From Lysinibacillus pakistanensis (GTDB taxonomy: Bacteria; Bacillota; Bacilli; Bacillales_A; Planococcaceae): a stretch of 64,000 nt of DNA. A program made the position numbers and the translations under genes. This document shows, piece after piece, positions 1 through 8,902 of the stretch (position 1 is the first letter of the stretch; each line of letters opens with the position of its first letter). Location of the stretch: NCBI RefSeq assembly GCF_030123245.1, contig NZ_CP126101.1, forward strand, positions 990,501-1,054,500, written 5' to 3'. Under the pieces are notes generated by a model. The model saw nothing but the letters and a program-made list of their open reading frames with translations. It was not told the DNA's origin and did not search any database.

Positions 1-765
1 AAAATAACGCTTGTTGTGAGTCGCCGTAACGGAAAAATTGAACGCTTTGTCCATTTAGGTACAGGAAATTATAACGATGCTACTGCAAAAATTTATACAG
101 ATATGGGCATAATAACGACAGATAAGGAATTTGGTATTGATGCTACTAACTTCTTTAATTATTTAAGCGGCTATACAGAGAAGCCTACTTTTAATCATTT
201 AGTTGTGGCACCGTTTGATATTCGAGATGAATTTATACGATTAATGGATGAGGAAATAGCCTGTCATAAGAAGTATGGAAATGGTTTTATTCGTGCAAAA
301 ATGAATTCACTCACAGATAAAGATTTAATGATGAAGCTATATGAGGCGTCCATTGCAGGTGTCAAAGTGGAGCTAATTATTCGTGGCATTTGTTGTATTA
401 GACCTGGAATTCCTGGCATTAGTGACAATATCACTGTAACGAGTATTGTTGGCCGTTTCCTTGAACATTCCCGTATTTATTGGTTCCATCATAATGGGGA
501 AAACAAAGTCTATTTATCTTCAGCGGATATGATGACACGCAATATGATTAAACGTGTAGAAATTTTATTCCCTGTATATGCAAGTGAAGCAAAAGCTCGT
601 ATTATTAACATCATGAATACACAACTTGAGGATACTGCCAAAGCACGTATTCAAGATTCTAATGGCAAATATCATTACAAAGAGTTTGATCGAAGTGAAG
701 ATCCTATTAATAGTCAAGAAATGTTCTTAAAGGATGCACTAAAGCCTACGCTAGACGAAGAATAA
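1..765 (+). CDS. ppk: Polyphosphate kinase, C-terminal part (5' end outside window)
   Basis: Polyphosphate kinase 1 reversibly transfers the terminal phosphate of ATP to polyphosphate at the membrane. The reading frame is open from the first base, so the gene continues upstream of the window; the GTG at 16 is internal. Visible family motifs are HLGTGNYN near the left end, followed by YTDMG, and the catalytic-domain stretches [11 protein letters not shown] and [13 protein letters not shown] with the basic residues used for phosphate binding. Conserved [11 protein letters not shown] and [10 protein letters not shown] motifs follow. The C-terminus looks complete. It ends 29 nt before the start of the EAL protein, so the two genes may be co-transcribed. 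The family call is firm; the missing N-terminus cannot be assessed. Confidence 0.93.
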   Translation, partial: KITLVVSRRNGKIERFVHLGTGNYNDATAKIYTDMGIITTDKEFGIDATNFFNYLSGYTEKPTFNHLVVAPFDIRDEFIRLMDEEIACHKKYGNGFIRAKMNSLTDKDLMMKLYEASIAGVKVELIIRGICCIRPGIPGISDNITVTSIVGRFLEHSRIYWFHHNGENKVYLSSADMMTRNMIKRVEILFPVYASEAKARIINIMNTQLEDTAKARIQDSNGKYHYKEFDRSEDPINSQEMFLKDALKPTLDEE

Positions 766-794
766 AGCAAACACGCTACTTAGTGAGGGATATA

Positions 795-2801
795 ATGGAA
801 AAATATAAAGAGAGTGTAGCGCCATTTGCAGACTATCACCAAGTCATACAGCTTAATCCATTTGATGCAGTTGTATGTTTAAGAAAAGTTGATACAAAAG
901 CATTTGAAATCGTTAATTTTAACGATAAACTACCATCATTAATTGAGCTACAGGATGTGGATGCCACCAAAGCCGAGAATTTTTTTCCAGAGGAATGTTG
1001 GCTACAAGTAATAAAAATATTACAGCAAGAACTAAATACGGATCATAAGCTAGAGATTTGTACAGGGAACAAAGTAAAAACATTAATAGCCAATGTACAG
1101 CATCTAGAAAAATCAGTTGTTGCAGTTATTTTACGAGAGACACATAATGATGTGGCACCTTATTTACAATTTGTGGAACAATATGTAAGTCCTGTGTTAA
1201 CAACTGATGTTCAAGGTCGTATTATACATCAAAACTTTGCCGCCACTACTTTATTATCAAGTGGACATCACAACCTGATAGGACGAAATATTTTTTCATT
1301 ATTAGATAGTAAGTATAGCGATGAATTCAAATTATTATTTGGAAAAACTATTGAGGGTTCTGCTTTTGGTATGCCTAAATGTTTGTTTAAAGACCAATTG
1401 CTTAGTCATGAACCTTTTTACTTAAAGACTCATCCAACCTACTTTAATGGTGAAATTATTGGTGTCCATTTATTTGTAAAAGATGCCAATAGCTTTATGA
1501 ATGATCAAGAATCCTTTTATTATTTAGCCTTAATGGATGAACTGACAGGTATTTGGAACCGTAAAGCATTTAAAGAGCATTGGCTTCATCATTTAAATGA
1601 TAAAAAACATGAAAGTAAACAAGCAGCACTTATTTTAGTGGATATTGATCGCTTTAAAAAATTTAATGAATCCCTTGGTGAAAGTAAGGGAGATGAGCTG
1701 ATGCGCATGTTTAGTCATAGACTTCGTGAACTGTGCTACTCAAAGTGCTCTCTTTATCGTTATAACAGTGATGAATTCATATTTGTTCTAAAAGATGCAA
1801 CCATCAATAAAATAGAAAAAACAGCAAATGCTATATTAGATGCTCTCAAACAGCCGTTTATGATTGATGGGCAGGAATATTTTATTAGTGTATCGATTGG
1901 TATTTCTCTTAGCCCTGCGGATGGCAAGGACTTAGAGACGCTAGTGCGTAAAGCGGATAAAGCGTTATTTTCTGTAAAGGAACATGGACGTTCACACTAT
2001 CGCTACTATCGAGAAGATATGATCACTGTTTTTCCTAATGAGGCATTAATGGAGGCACACTTAAGACGTGCTATTGAATTTAATGAGCTAAGTATTCATT
2101 TACAGCCGCAAATGGATTTAACGAATAATAGTATCAATAGTTTTGAGGCATTGTTACGATGGAATAATCGTAAATTTGGCTTTGTATCACCTGCGCAATT
2201 TATACCTATTGCAGAGGCATCAGGCTTAATCATTGAAATTGGCGATTGGATAATTGATGAGGTATGTCGCTATCAAAAAGAGTGGCAAATGAAAGGCTAT
2301 CGTCCTGTACGAATTGCCGTGAATATTTCACCAAAGCAATTTAGAAAAGAAAATTTTGCACGAAAAATTGAGGCAGCCCTGAAAAAATATAGTGTCCCAC
2401 CTAAATTACTCGAAGTAGAAATTACGGAAAGCTCCATGACCAATGTTCATGAAACATTTTCTATATTAACCGAATTAAAGCAATTAGGTGTCTATGTATC
2501 GGTGGATGATTTTGGTACTGGCTATTCCTCTTTGAGTTATTTAAAGCGCTATCCGATTGATATTATAAAGATTGATCAATCATTTATTGCTGACATTGCC
2601 AAGGATGATAAGAACGAGGCCATTATCAAGGCTATTATTTCAATGTCTCATAATTTGGGCTTAGAGGTCATCGCAGAAGGAATCGAGGAACCATCTCAAG
2701 TCGATTTCCTCAAGCGCCATCGATGTCAAAAGGGGCAAGGCTATTTATATAACAAGCCTTTACCTGTAGAAACCATAGTTGAACAATATTTTGTAAGCTA
2801 A
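795..2801 (+). CDS. PAS-GGDEF-EAL protein, probable c-di-GMP phosphodiesterase
   Basis: This 668-residue protein combines a poorly defined N-terminal region, a PAS-like domain (about 125-220), a GGDEF domain (about 240-400) and an EAL domain (about 415-665). The GGDEF signature is degenerate (YNSDEF near residue 323 instead of GGDEF), so cyclase activity is unlikely and a GTP-sensing role is possible. The EAL half keeps its hallmarks: FEALLRW near 449, DDFGTGYSSL near 570, KIDQSFI and AEGIEE. It therefore probably hydrolyses c-di-GMP. No membrane segments are evident. The longer frame could open at GTG 783, but ATG 795 lies behind a GAGGGA ribosome site. It follows ppk closely and ends at a strong terminator. 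Confidence 0.88.
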   Translation: MEKYKESVAPFADYHQVIQLNPFDAVVCLRKVDTKAFEIVNFNDKLPSLIELQDVDATKAENFFPEECWLQVIKILQQELNTDHKLEICTGNKVKTLIANVQHLEKSVVAVILRETHNDVAPYLQFVEQYVSPVLTTDVQGRIIHQNFAATTLLSSGHHNLIGRNIFSLLDSKYSDEFKLLFGKTIEGSAFGMPKCLFKDQLLSHEPFYLKTHPTYFNGEIIGVHLFVKDANSFMNDQESFYYLALMDELTGIWNRKAFKEHWLHHLNDKKHESKQAALILVDIDRFKKFNESLGESKGDELMRMFSHRLRELCYSKCSLYRYNSDEFIFVLKDATINKIEKTANAILDALKQPFMIDGQEYFISVSIGISLSPADGKDLETLVRKADKALFSVKEHGRSHYRYYREDMITVFPNEALMEAHLRRAIEFNELSIHLQPQMDLTNNSINSFEALLRWNNRKFGFVSPAQFIPIAEASGLIIEIGDWIIDEVCRYQKEWQMKGYRPVRIAVNISPKQFRKENFARKIEAALKKYSVPPKLLEVEITESSMTNVHETFSILTELKQLGVYVSVDDFGTGYSSLSYLKRYPIDIIKIDQSFIADIAKDDKNEAIIKAIISMSHNLGLEVIAEGIEEPSQVDFLKRHRCQKGQGYLYNKPLPVETIVEQYFVS

Positions 2802-2813
2802 TAATTGTCATTA

Positions 2814-2850
2814 AGTAGCACTTCATGAATTGTGAAGTGCTACTTTTTTT
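2814..2850 (+). terminator. Rho-independent terminator after the EAL gene
   Basis: A perfect 12-bp stem (AGTAGCACTTCA at 2814-2825 pairing with 2833-2844) with a 7-nt loop runs into a T tract. Confidence 0.93.
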
Positions 2851-2966
2851 AGGTTAAGGGAAGCAGAGATGTTGGTAGGGATGAACTCATAAAAAAGTGG
2901 GAGCCAAGGGAAAAAGGTGAAAAACAAGCAAAAAATGTGTGGATTGGGTAAAAAAGGGTGGGGTGG

Positions 2967-3478
2967 GGGCAGGAAAGAGGTCAAGTTGAGAAAAAAGGTA
3001 TTGAGGCGGAGCAGAAAAGGAGCAAGCCGAGCGAAAAGGTATCGAGACGGAGCAGGAAAGAGGGCAAGCCGAGCGGAAAGGTATCGGAGCGGAGCAGGAA
3101 AGAGGACAAGCCGAGCGAAAAGGTACCGAAGCGGAGCAGGAAAGAGGGCAAGCCGAGCGGAAAGGTATCGGAGCGGAGCAGGAAAGAGGACAAGCCGAGC
3201 GAAAAGGTACCGAAGCGGAGCAGAAAAGCGAGCAAGCCGAGCGAAAAGGTATCGGAGCGGAGCAGGAAAGAGGGCAAGCCGAGCGAAAAGGTATTTAGCG
3301 GAGCAGGAAAGAGAGCAAGCCGAGCGAAAAGGTATTTAGCGGAGCAGAAAAGCGAGCAAGCCGAGCGAAAAGAGATGAAAGCGGAGCAGAAAAGCGTCAA
3401 GTCGAGCGAAAAAGTACTGAGGCTGAGCAGGAAAGAGGACAAGCCGAGCGAAAAGATACCGAAACAGAACTGTAAAAT
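2967..3478. repeat. Purine-rich 42-bp tandem repeat array (array A)
   Basis: About twelve imperfect tandem copies of a unit that is mostly 42 bp (a few copies are 41 bp). Each unit divides into two related 21-bp halves, one starting GAGCGAAAAGG and one starting GAGCAGGAAAG. The top strand is almost pure purine apart from the GCC and TAT steps. Because 42 is divisible by three and the unit lacks stop codons in several frames, long open frames appear on both strands, encoding repetitive Arg/Lys/Ser or Leu/Phe/Ser peptides. I read these as by-products, since none has a convincing ribosome site. The array sits between two terminators and matches array B near 43.5-45.3 kb in architecture. Confidence 0.9.
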
Positions 3479-3499
3479 GGGGTAAACCATCAATTTAGT

Positions 3500-3546
3500 A
3501 AAAATAAAGCTCAAGCGAAACTGAAGTCCAGAGACGCCTGAGCTTT
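3500..3546 (-). terminator. Terminator of the tetR gene
   Basis: Read on the minus strand, AAAGCTCAGGCG (3546-3535) pairs with CGCTTGAGCTTT (3517-3506) and is followed by TATTTTT. It lies just beyond the stop of the TetR gene. Confidence 0.75.
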
Positions 3547-3566
3547 CTATGACAGAGATGTGATGA

Positions 3567-4193
3567 CTAATCGTTTTTTAATTTCATTCCATCCAAGACG
3601 ATTGCTGTGAATTGTGCCATTTGAGTAGCTAAATCAAAGTTTTCATTATGGATTAACCAATCGTAGACATTTGCTCGCATGCAGCGTTGAATGATTGCCT
3701 GCATTTGTGTTACTTGTAAATCAGGTCGGAACTCCCCTTGCTGAACTCCTTCTGCAATGTATGAATTGATAATTTGAAAAATTTTTCGCTGTGGACTGAT
3801 TAAATAATGTTCTTGTTCTACATGATTTGTCATCGCAGCAGTATATACTGTTCGTAGTAAATCTTTTCCTACCACATTTGTTAAATAGTTCATTTGCTCT
3901 TCATACAGTATTAATATTTTTTCGCTTGCTGGTAAGGAATGGTTAATGGTCTTCTCTACAGTACTATAAAAACTATCCAGTTCTTTAAATTTTTCTAAAA
4001 TCACATCATATTTAGATGGGAAATGCGTGTAAAATGTTCCTTTTGATACATGACATGCCTTTGTTATTTGATCAATGGAGACGTGCTCAAATCCATGTTT
4101 ATTAAAGAGTTCTAAAGAAGTTTTTAATAATTTCTCTCTTGTTTCCAGTGCCTTTTTTTGTCTATTAGTTAGTGATTCCATAGCTTCTTGCAT
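3567..4193 (-). CDS. TetR family transcriptional regulator
   Basis: A 208-residue DNA-binding repressor. The TetR N-terminal helix-turn-helix covers about residues 15-62, with the family pattern of a helix ending FNKHGFEHVSIDQITKACHVSKGTFYTHFPSK. The C-terminal ligand/dimer domain is not diagnostic of an effector. It is transcribed divergently from the aldehyde dehydrogenase gene, and two inverted repeats of the form TGAC-N4-GTCA lie in the shared intergenic region. It therefore probably represses the dehydrogenase cluster and itself. The start is ATG 4193, with a second in-frame ATG four codons later also possible. Confidence 0.85.
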   Translation of the reverse strand: MQEAMESLTNRQKKALETREKLLKTSLELFNKHGFEHVSIDQITKACHVSKGTFYTHFPSKYDVILEKFKELDSFYSTVEKTINHSLPASEKILILYEEQMNYLTNVVGKDLLRTVYTAAMTNHVEQEHYLISPQRKIFQIINSYIAEGVQQGEFRPDLQVTQMQAIIQRCMRANVYDWLIHNENFDLATQMAQFTAIVLDGMKLKND

Positions 4194-4279
4194 TTCCTCC
4201 GTAAAATATGTTTCGTCTAAAAAGTCAGAAATATTAAATTTATAATTGACGAAGTGGGATTTATTTGATTATGATTTAA

Positions 4280-4306
4280 TTGACCGCAGTCAATGACTTT
4301 GGTCAT
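4280..4306. promoter_or_regulatory. Tandem TetR operator candidates
   Basis: Two overlapping inverted repeats, TTGACCGCAGTCAA (4280-4293) and ATGACTTTGGTCAT (4293-4306), share one base. Both have the form TGAC-N4-GTCA, and their centres are 13 bp apart. They lie between the divergent tetR gene and the aldehyde dehydrogenase operon. The assignment to this TetR protein is inference from position and symmetry. Confidence 0.65.
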
Positions 4307-4480
4307 CTAATATATCTTGTTATTCATGTTACGATAAATTGTTTGAATTGGCTAGTGCCCAACGAACAACAAGATAGTGTAGAAAAAGTAATATATTGAA
4401 AAGTCAATCTAACACTTTTAGTTTTTGAATTTTTTAAATAATCTGAAATAATGAGCGGGATTTTAAAGGAGGATAACAAT

Positions 4481-5995
4481 ATGACAAATGTACAAGAGGT
4501 TAAAACATTAAAGCATTTTATTGGTGGGGAGCTAATTGATGGGAAAAGTGGTCGTTTTGGTTCAGTATTCAATCCAACTACTGGAAAGGTCATTGCTAAG
4601 GTGCCACTAGCGAATGCTGAGGAAACGCGTGAGGCTATTGAAAAGGCACAGGTAGCATTTCCGCAATGGCGAGATACGTCGGTGTCTAAGCGTGCTGAAA
4701 TTGTCCTAAGATTCCGTAATCTTATTACAGAAAATATTGAGGAGCTGTTGCAAATTATTTGTACAGAAAGCGGAAAAACTTTGGAAGATGCCAAAGGGGA
4801 AATTACACGAGGTTTAGAGTCCGTTGACTTAGCAATCGGTGCACCACAGCTAATGAAGGGGGAGTATTCCGTAAATGTGGGCGGCCAAATTAATGCTTAT
4901 TCGGCAAAGTACCCTTTAGGTGTAGTGGCGGCAATTTCACCTTTTAACTTTCCAATTATGGTGCCTTTAGCACAAACAAGTATGGCTATTGCTGTTGGGA
5001 ATGCTGTTGTGTTAAAGGCATCCGAACGTGTTCCGATGACTGCCTTATATGTCAGTGAGCTGTGGAAAAAGGCTGGATTACCTGATGGGATATGGACTGT
5101 GGTAAATGGTGATAAAGATGTAGTGAATGAACTATTAGAAAATCCGGCTGTACAGGCAATTTCTTTTGTTGGATCAACACCAGTTGCTAAATACATCTAT
5201 GAAACAGGTGCCAAATACGGAAAAAGAGTGACAGCACTAGGAGGTGGTAAAAATAATATGGTTGTTATGCCAGATGCTGATCTTGAGCAGGTTGCGAATG
5301 CCTTTATTGGCGCTGCATATGGAGCAGCCTCTCAACGCTGTATGGCTATCTCAACAATAATGCCTGTTGGAAAGGATACGGCAGATCGACTTGTCGAAAT
5401 TCTAAGGGAGAAAATTGCTAACTTAAAGGTTGGATCCTATACAAATCCAGAAACAGATTTCGGTCCAGTTATTTCACAGCAATCAAAGGAGGCAATAATT
5501 GCTGCGATTAATCGAGGAGAAGCGGAAGGTGCCACAGTAGTTTGTGATGGGCGAGACCTTGATATTGTAAAAGAATCAGAAGGGTTTTTTGTTGGGCCAA
5601 CATTGCTTGATAATGTAAAACCAGGGATGGAAATTTATGAGCAGGAAATATTTGGACCAGCTCGTAATGTTGTACGTGTTGATTCTTTAGAGGAGGCTAT
5701 CCAACTTATTAATCGACATGAGCTTGGGAATGGTGTAACAATTTTTACGAATGATGGGCTTGCAGCACGAAAGTTTACAACAGAAATAGACGTTGGAATG
5801 GTCGGTGTAAATGTACCAATTCCAATCCCTGTTGGATATCATAATTTTGCTGGATTTAAAGGCTCTCGCTTTGGTGAAGGGCATATGTTTGGACCAGATC
5901 AGGCACGTTTCTTTACAAAAACAAAAACAATTTCAGAGCGTTGGATGACTGGCCATACTACTTCTACATTTGCGTTCCCAAGCAATAATGATTAG
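4481..5995 (+). CDS. mmsA: CoA-acylating aldehyde dehydrogenase, methylmalonate-semialdehyde dehydrogenase type
   Basis: This 504-residue cytoplasmic NAD-dependent dehydrogenase resembles the MmsA/IolA branch, which converts malonate- or methylmalonate-semialdehyde to acyl-CoA. The Rossmann region includes SPFNFPIMVPL and FVGSTPVAKYI. The catalytic cysteine is in SQRCMAIS near residue 285. The position normally held by the general-base glutamate reads ALGGGKNN, without Glu. That is expected for the CoA-acylating subgroup, which uses CoA rather than water. ATG 4481 was chosen because AAAGGAGG lies 8 nt upstream; an open frame extends to 4451. It is the first gene of a run with an SDR and a broken iron alcohol dehydrogenase, divergent from tetR. 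The exact substrate is uncertain. Confidence 0.8.
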   Translation: MTNVQEVKTLKHFIGGELIDGKSGRFGSVFNPTTGKVIAKVPLANAEETREAIEKAQVAFPQWRDTSVSKRAEIVLRFRNLITENIEELLQIICTESGKTLEDAKGEITRGLESVDLAIGAPQLMKGEYSVNVGGQINAYSAKYPLGVVAAISPFNFPIMVPLAQTSMAIAVGNAVVLKASERVPMTALYVSELWKKAGLPDGIWTVVNGDKDVVNELLENPAVQAISFVGSTPVAKYIYETGAKYGKRVTALGGGKNNMVVMPDADLEQVANAFIGAAYGAASQRCMAISTIMPVGKDTADRLVEILREKIANLKVGSYTNPETDFGPVISQQSKEAIIAAINRGEAEGATVVCDGRDLDIVKESEGFFVGPTLLDNVKPGMEIYEQEIFGPARNVVRVDSLEEAIQLINRHELGNGVTIFTNDGLAARKFTTEIDVGMVGVNVPIPIPVGYHNFAGFKGSRFGEGHMFGPDQARFFTKTKTISERWMTGHTTSTFAFPSNND

Positions 5996-6017
5996 AGCAG
6001 GAATTGGAGGAGCTACA

Positions 6018-6779
6018 TTGAAAGAAAAGACTGTCTTTATTACAGGTGCAGCTCGTGGCATTGGTCTAGCAATCGCGCAGGCATTTGCAGAACAACGTGC
6101 GCATGTAGTCATTACTGATAAGAATACAGAACTTCTACAAGAGGCAATCCAACAAAATCCTCAATTGACAGCCTTCACATGTGATGTGACAGATGAGCAG
6201 GCAATATGCGATGCGATTGATTTTACTGTTAAAAAATTCAAGACTATAGATATTTTAGTGAATAATGCTGGGTTTCAACATGTTTCTTTAATAGAGGATT
6301 TCACTACAGAAATTTTCGAATCCATGCAAAAAGTAATGCTAGTTGCACCGTTTGTAGCTATGAAGTACGCATTACCACATATGAAGAAGAATAATTATGG
6401 ACGTATTATTAATATGGCCTCTATTAATGGTGTTATTGGCTTTGCAGGTAAAGCAGGATACAATGCAGCAAAGCATGGTGTGATTGGTCTTACGAAAGTA
6501 GCAGCGCTAGAGGTAGCTACCAATGGGATAACAGTGAATGCAATTTGTCCAGGATATGTGGATACAGATTTAGTACGTCAACAATTTTCGGATTTAGCTA
6601 AAACGAGAGGGATAAAAGTAACCGAAGTATTGGAGCAAGTGCTTTATCCACTCGTTCCTCAAAAACGTCTACTCGATGTAACTGAAATTACAGGTCTTGC
6701 CCTTTATTTAGCGAGTGATATGGCAAAGGGTGTCACTGGGCAAGCACTAATCTTAGATGGTGGATATACAGCACAATAG
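6018..6779 (+). CDS. SDR oxidoreductase, 3-hydroxybutyrate dehydrogenase-like
   Basis: A 253-residue classical short-chain dehydrogenase. The NAD-binding TGAARGIG motif is at about residues 8-15, with NNAG further on. The catalytic serine lies in NMASINGV and the YNAAKHG (YxxxK) motif near residue 148. The C-terminal part, including PLVPQKRLLDVTEI and the final DGGYTAQ, is characteristic of D-3-hydroxybutyrate dehydrogenases, which interconvert 3-hydroxybutyrate and acetoacetate. I place the start at TTG 6018, 7 nt after GGAGG; the frame is open further upstream but would overlap mmsA. The 22-nt gap after mmsA suggests one operon. Confidence 0.8.
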   Translation: MKEKTVFITGAARGIGLAIAQAFAEQRAHVVITDKNTELLQEAIQQNPQLTAFTCDVTDEQAICDAIDFTVKKFKTIDILVNNAGFQHVSLIEDFTTEIFESMQKVMLVAPFVAMKYALPHMKKNNYGRIINMASINGVIGFAGKAGYNAAKHGVIGLTKVAALEVATNGITVNAICPGYVDTDLVRQQFSDLAKTRGIKVTEVLEQVLYPLVPQKRLLDVTEITGLALYLASDMAKGVTGQALILDGGYTAQ

Positions 6780-6796
6780 CATAGGGAGGGAGAACA

Positions 6797-7869
6797 ATGA
6801 TTCAAACAAAAACAATCTTTACTGTCCATTCGCCAGCAACTATTGTATATGGACGAGATGCCTTTGAGGAAGTTGGGGTGTATGCAAAAAAATTGGGAAA
6901 TAAGGCACTTATTATAAGTGACCCTATTATGGATAGCTTAGGTTTTGTCAACCAATGTCGCACATATTTAAAGGCGCAAGGATTGGAAGCTGTATTGACA
7001 CGGGGAAAGCGGTTGCCGTTGTGGCGACAAATGGTGGCTATATAGGCGATTATATAAAAATGCAAAAAATCGCAGAGCAAGCACCTATCCCTCATATTGC
7101 AATCCCAACAACAGCAGGCACTGGCTCTGAGGCAACGGATGCAACAGTTATTACAAATACGCAAAATGATGTAAAAATGATGATCAAGCAACCTGCCTTT
7201 ATGCCTACCATTGCGATTGTTGATCCCGTATTAACGGTTACCTCTCCCCCTGCTATTACTGCAGCAACTGGTATTGATGCTTTGAGCCATGCGATTGAGA
7301 GTTACTTATCTCGCTTAGCACATCCCTATTCGAATGTGCTAGCATTATCAGCTATGGAATTAATCGTCAATAATCTGTTTAGGGTATATGAACATGGTGA
7401 TGATATTGATGCTCGGGAGGCCATGTCGCTAGGCTCCTTGCAGGCGGGCCTATCGTTCTCTAATGCGTCTGTTGCTTTAGTGCATGGAATGTCTCGACCA
7501 ATTGGAGCTTTATTCCATGTACCTCATGGAATATCCAATGCTATGCTTTTACCAGTAGTTTTGGAGTTTTCTAAGGATGCCTGTATTAATCAACTTGCAG
7601 ACCTCGGCGAATTTTTCAATAAGGATGGTAAATTATTAACGAAGGAAGAGCTTGCAGATTTAGCGATTATTTCTATTAAAGAGATGTGTAAAAAAATGAG
7701 CATCGGTAATTTAAAACAATGGGGAATTGAGGAAGATGCCTTTTATGCGGCTATCCCAAAAATGACCGTTGATGCAATTGCTAGTGGAAGTCCAGGTAAT
7801 AATCCTAAAATACCTACAGAAGATGAGCTAAGAGAACTTTATAACATAGCCTATCATTATGAGTTTTAG
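6797..7869 (+). pseudogene. Iron-containing alcohol dehydrogenase, disrupted by an internal deletion/frameshift
   Basis: Family III (iron) alcohol dehydrogenases are about 380 residues. Here the N-terminal piece starts at ATG 6797 and is in frame through YLKAQGLEAV. It then reads out of frame to a stop at 7045. The rest of the protein continues in another frame from GSCIDTGKAVAVV (about 6982) to the stop at 7869. Roughly 35-40 residues normally lying between these points are missing, including most of the glycine-rich NAD-binding motif. The join falls at a GGAAGCTGT word that fits both sides, suggesting slippage between short repeats. Iron ligands survive in DALSHAIES and VHGMSRP...HVPHG. An active enzyme is unlikely unless the sequence is wrong here. 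Confidence 0.82.
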
Positions 7870-7916
7870 TTAATCAAGTGATTAAGGGAGTTTTAAATAA
7901 TTAATTGCTGAATGAC

Positions 7917-7946
7917 GAACTATTCAAGAGTCTTGAATGGTTCTTT
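7917..7946 (+). terminator. Terminator after the dehydrogenase cluster
   Basis: GAACTATTCAAGA pairs with TCTTGAATGGTTC (one G-T pair), followed by TTTTT. It closes the mmsA operon. Confidence 0.75.
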
Positions 7947-8030
7947 TTATGTAAAAGAAAGGTTTATCAATTTTTCCTGACTATTTGCAGAATTAATATG
8001 ACATATACGAGAAAATATAGTAATATTTAT

Positions 8031-8046
8031 ATGAATCATCATTCAT
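8031..8046. promoter_or_regulatory. Inverted repeat upstream of fadH
   Basis: ATGAAT and ATTCAT are separated by CATC, 21 bp before the fadH start. It resembles the half-sites of the Bacillus FadR box (TGAATGA/TCATTCA), but the spacing is four bases short of the known consensus. A fatty-acid regulator site is therefore only a possibility. Confidence 0.35.
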
Positions 8047-8067
8047 TTTTGTGAAGGGGGAAATGGT

Positions 8068-8835
8068 ATGTTGCAGGGGAAAACAATTATTATTACGGGT
8101 GGATCAAGTGGAATGGGACTATATATGGCTAAGAACTTTGTTGCCGAAGGAGCGAATGTTGTTATCACAGGCCGCAATGAAGAACGTTTAGCAGAGGCAA
8201 AGGCCTTTATTTTAGAGGCTGGAACTTCAATTGAGACTTTCCAAATGGATGTTCGAGTTCCAGAGCATGCAGAGGCGATGCTAGCATTTGCTGTTGAAAA
8301 ATTTGGACAGGTTGATGGGCTTGTGAATAATGCTGCTGGGAATTTTATCGTACGCGCGGAAGACTTATCACCGAATGGCTGGAAGGCTGTTGTTGATATT
8401 GTGTTAAATGGTACATTTTTCTGTTCTTCTGCTGTTGGTAAGTATTGGATTCAGAATAATATAAAAGGATCCATTTTAAATATGGTTGCAACTTATGCAT
8501 GGAATGCTGGCGCAGGGGTTGTTCATTCAGCGGCTGCTAAAGCGGGCGTCTTATCTTTAACGAGAACACTAGCTGTTGAATGGGGAAAACAGTACGGGAT
8601 TCGAGTGAATGCAATTGCACCAGGTCCAATTGAGCGTACAGGTGGTGCAGAAAGGCTTTGGGAGTCAGAGGCTGCAGCTGCTCGTACATTAGATTCTGTA
8701 CCGTTAGGGCGTACAGGAACCCCTGAGGAGATTGCTGACTTGGCAACATTCATGCTGTCTGCTAAAGCTAGCTATATGAATGGTGAATGTGTGACGCTTG
8801 ATGGTGGACAATGGCTTAATCAGTATCCATTCTAA
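8068..8835 (+). CDS. fadH: 2,4-dienoyl-CoA reductase
   Basis: A 255-residue SDR matching B. subtilis FadH (YkuF), an NADPH-dependent reductase needed for beta-oxidation of unsaturated fatty acids. TGGSSGMG at residues 10-17 binds the cofactor, and NNAAGNF is the family variant of NNAG. The usual YxxxK active site reads HSAAAK near residue 152, with serine in place of tyrosine, as expected for the dienoyl-CoA reductase subgroup. GPIERTGGAERLW and the C-terminal GGQWLNQYPF are strongly diagnostic. ATG 8068 follows GAAGGGGG. It is monocistronic or leads into the small membrane protein gene. Family assignment is secure. Confidence 0.92.
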   Translation: MLQGKTIIITGGSSGMGLYMAKNFVAEGANVVITGRNEERLAEAKAFILEAGTSIETFQMDVRVPEHAEAMLAFAVEKFGQVDGLVNNAAGNFIVRAEDLSPNGWKAVVDIVLNGTFFCSSAVGKYWIQNNIKGSILNMVATYAWNAGAGVVHSAAAKAGVLSLTRTLAVEWGKQYGIRVNAIAPGPIERTGGAERLWESEAAAARTLDSVPLGRTGTPEEIADLATFMLSAKASYMNGECVTLDGGQWLNQYPF

Positions 8836-8902
8836 ACAAAATAATTTGCATAATGAAGAGTCGGATTGACGCATACTAAGGGTAAAGAAAGGAGTTTTGC
8901 CA

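Noticed and set aside
2967..3478. CRISPR array
   Set aside because: Units are contiguous without unique spacers, are imperfect along their length, and no cas genes are present.
2917..3514. Long overlapping ORFs on both strands within array A (plus frames 2917-3339 and 2958-3485, minus frame 2981-3514)
   Set aside because: Repetition of a stop-free unit with length divisible by three opens several frames at once. There is no convincing ribosome site and the peptides are low complexity.
5970..6017. Upstream start at 5970 for the 3-hydroxybutyrate dehydrogenase-like SDR
   Set aside because: It would overlap mmsA and lacks a ribosome site. TTG 6018 behind GGAGG begins exactly at the conserved SDR N-terminus.
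8031..8046. Canonical FadR box before fadH
   Set aside because: Half-sites are similar but spacing is four bases shorter than the known consensus, so it is listed only as an inverted repeat.
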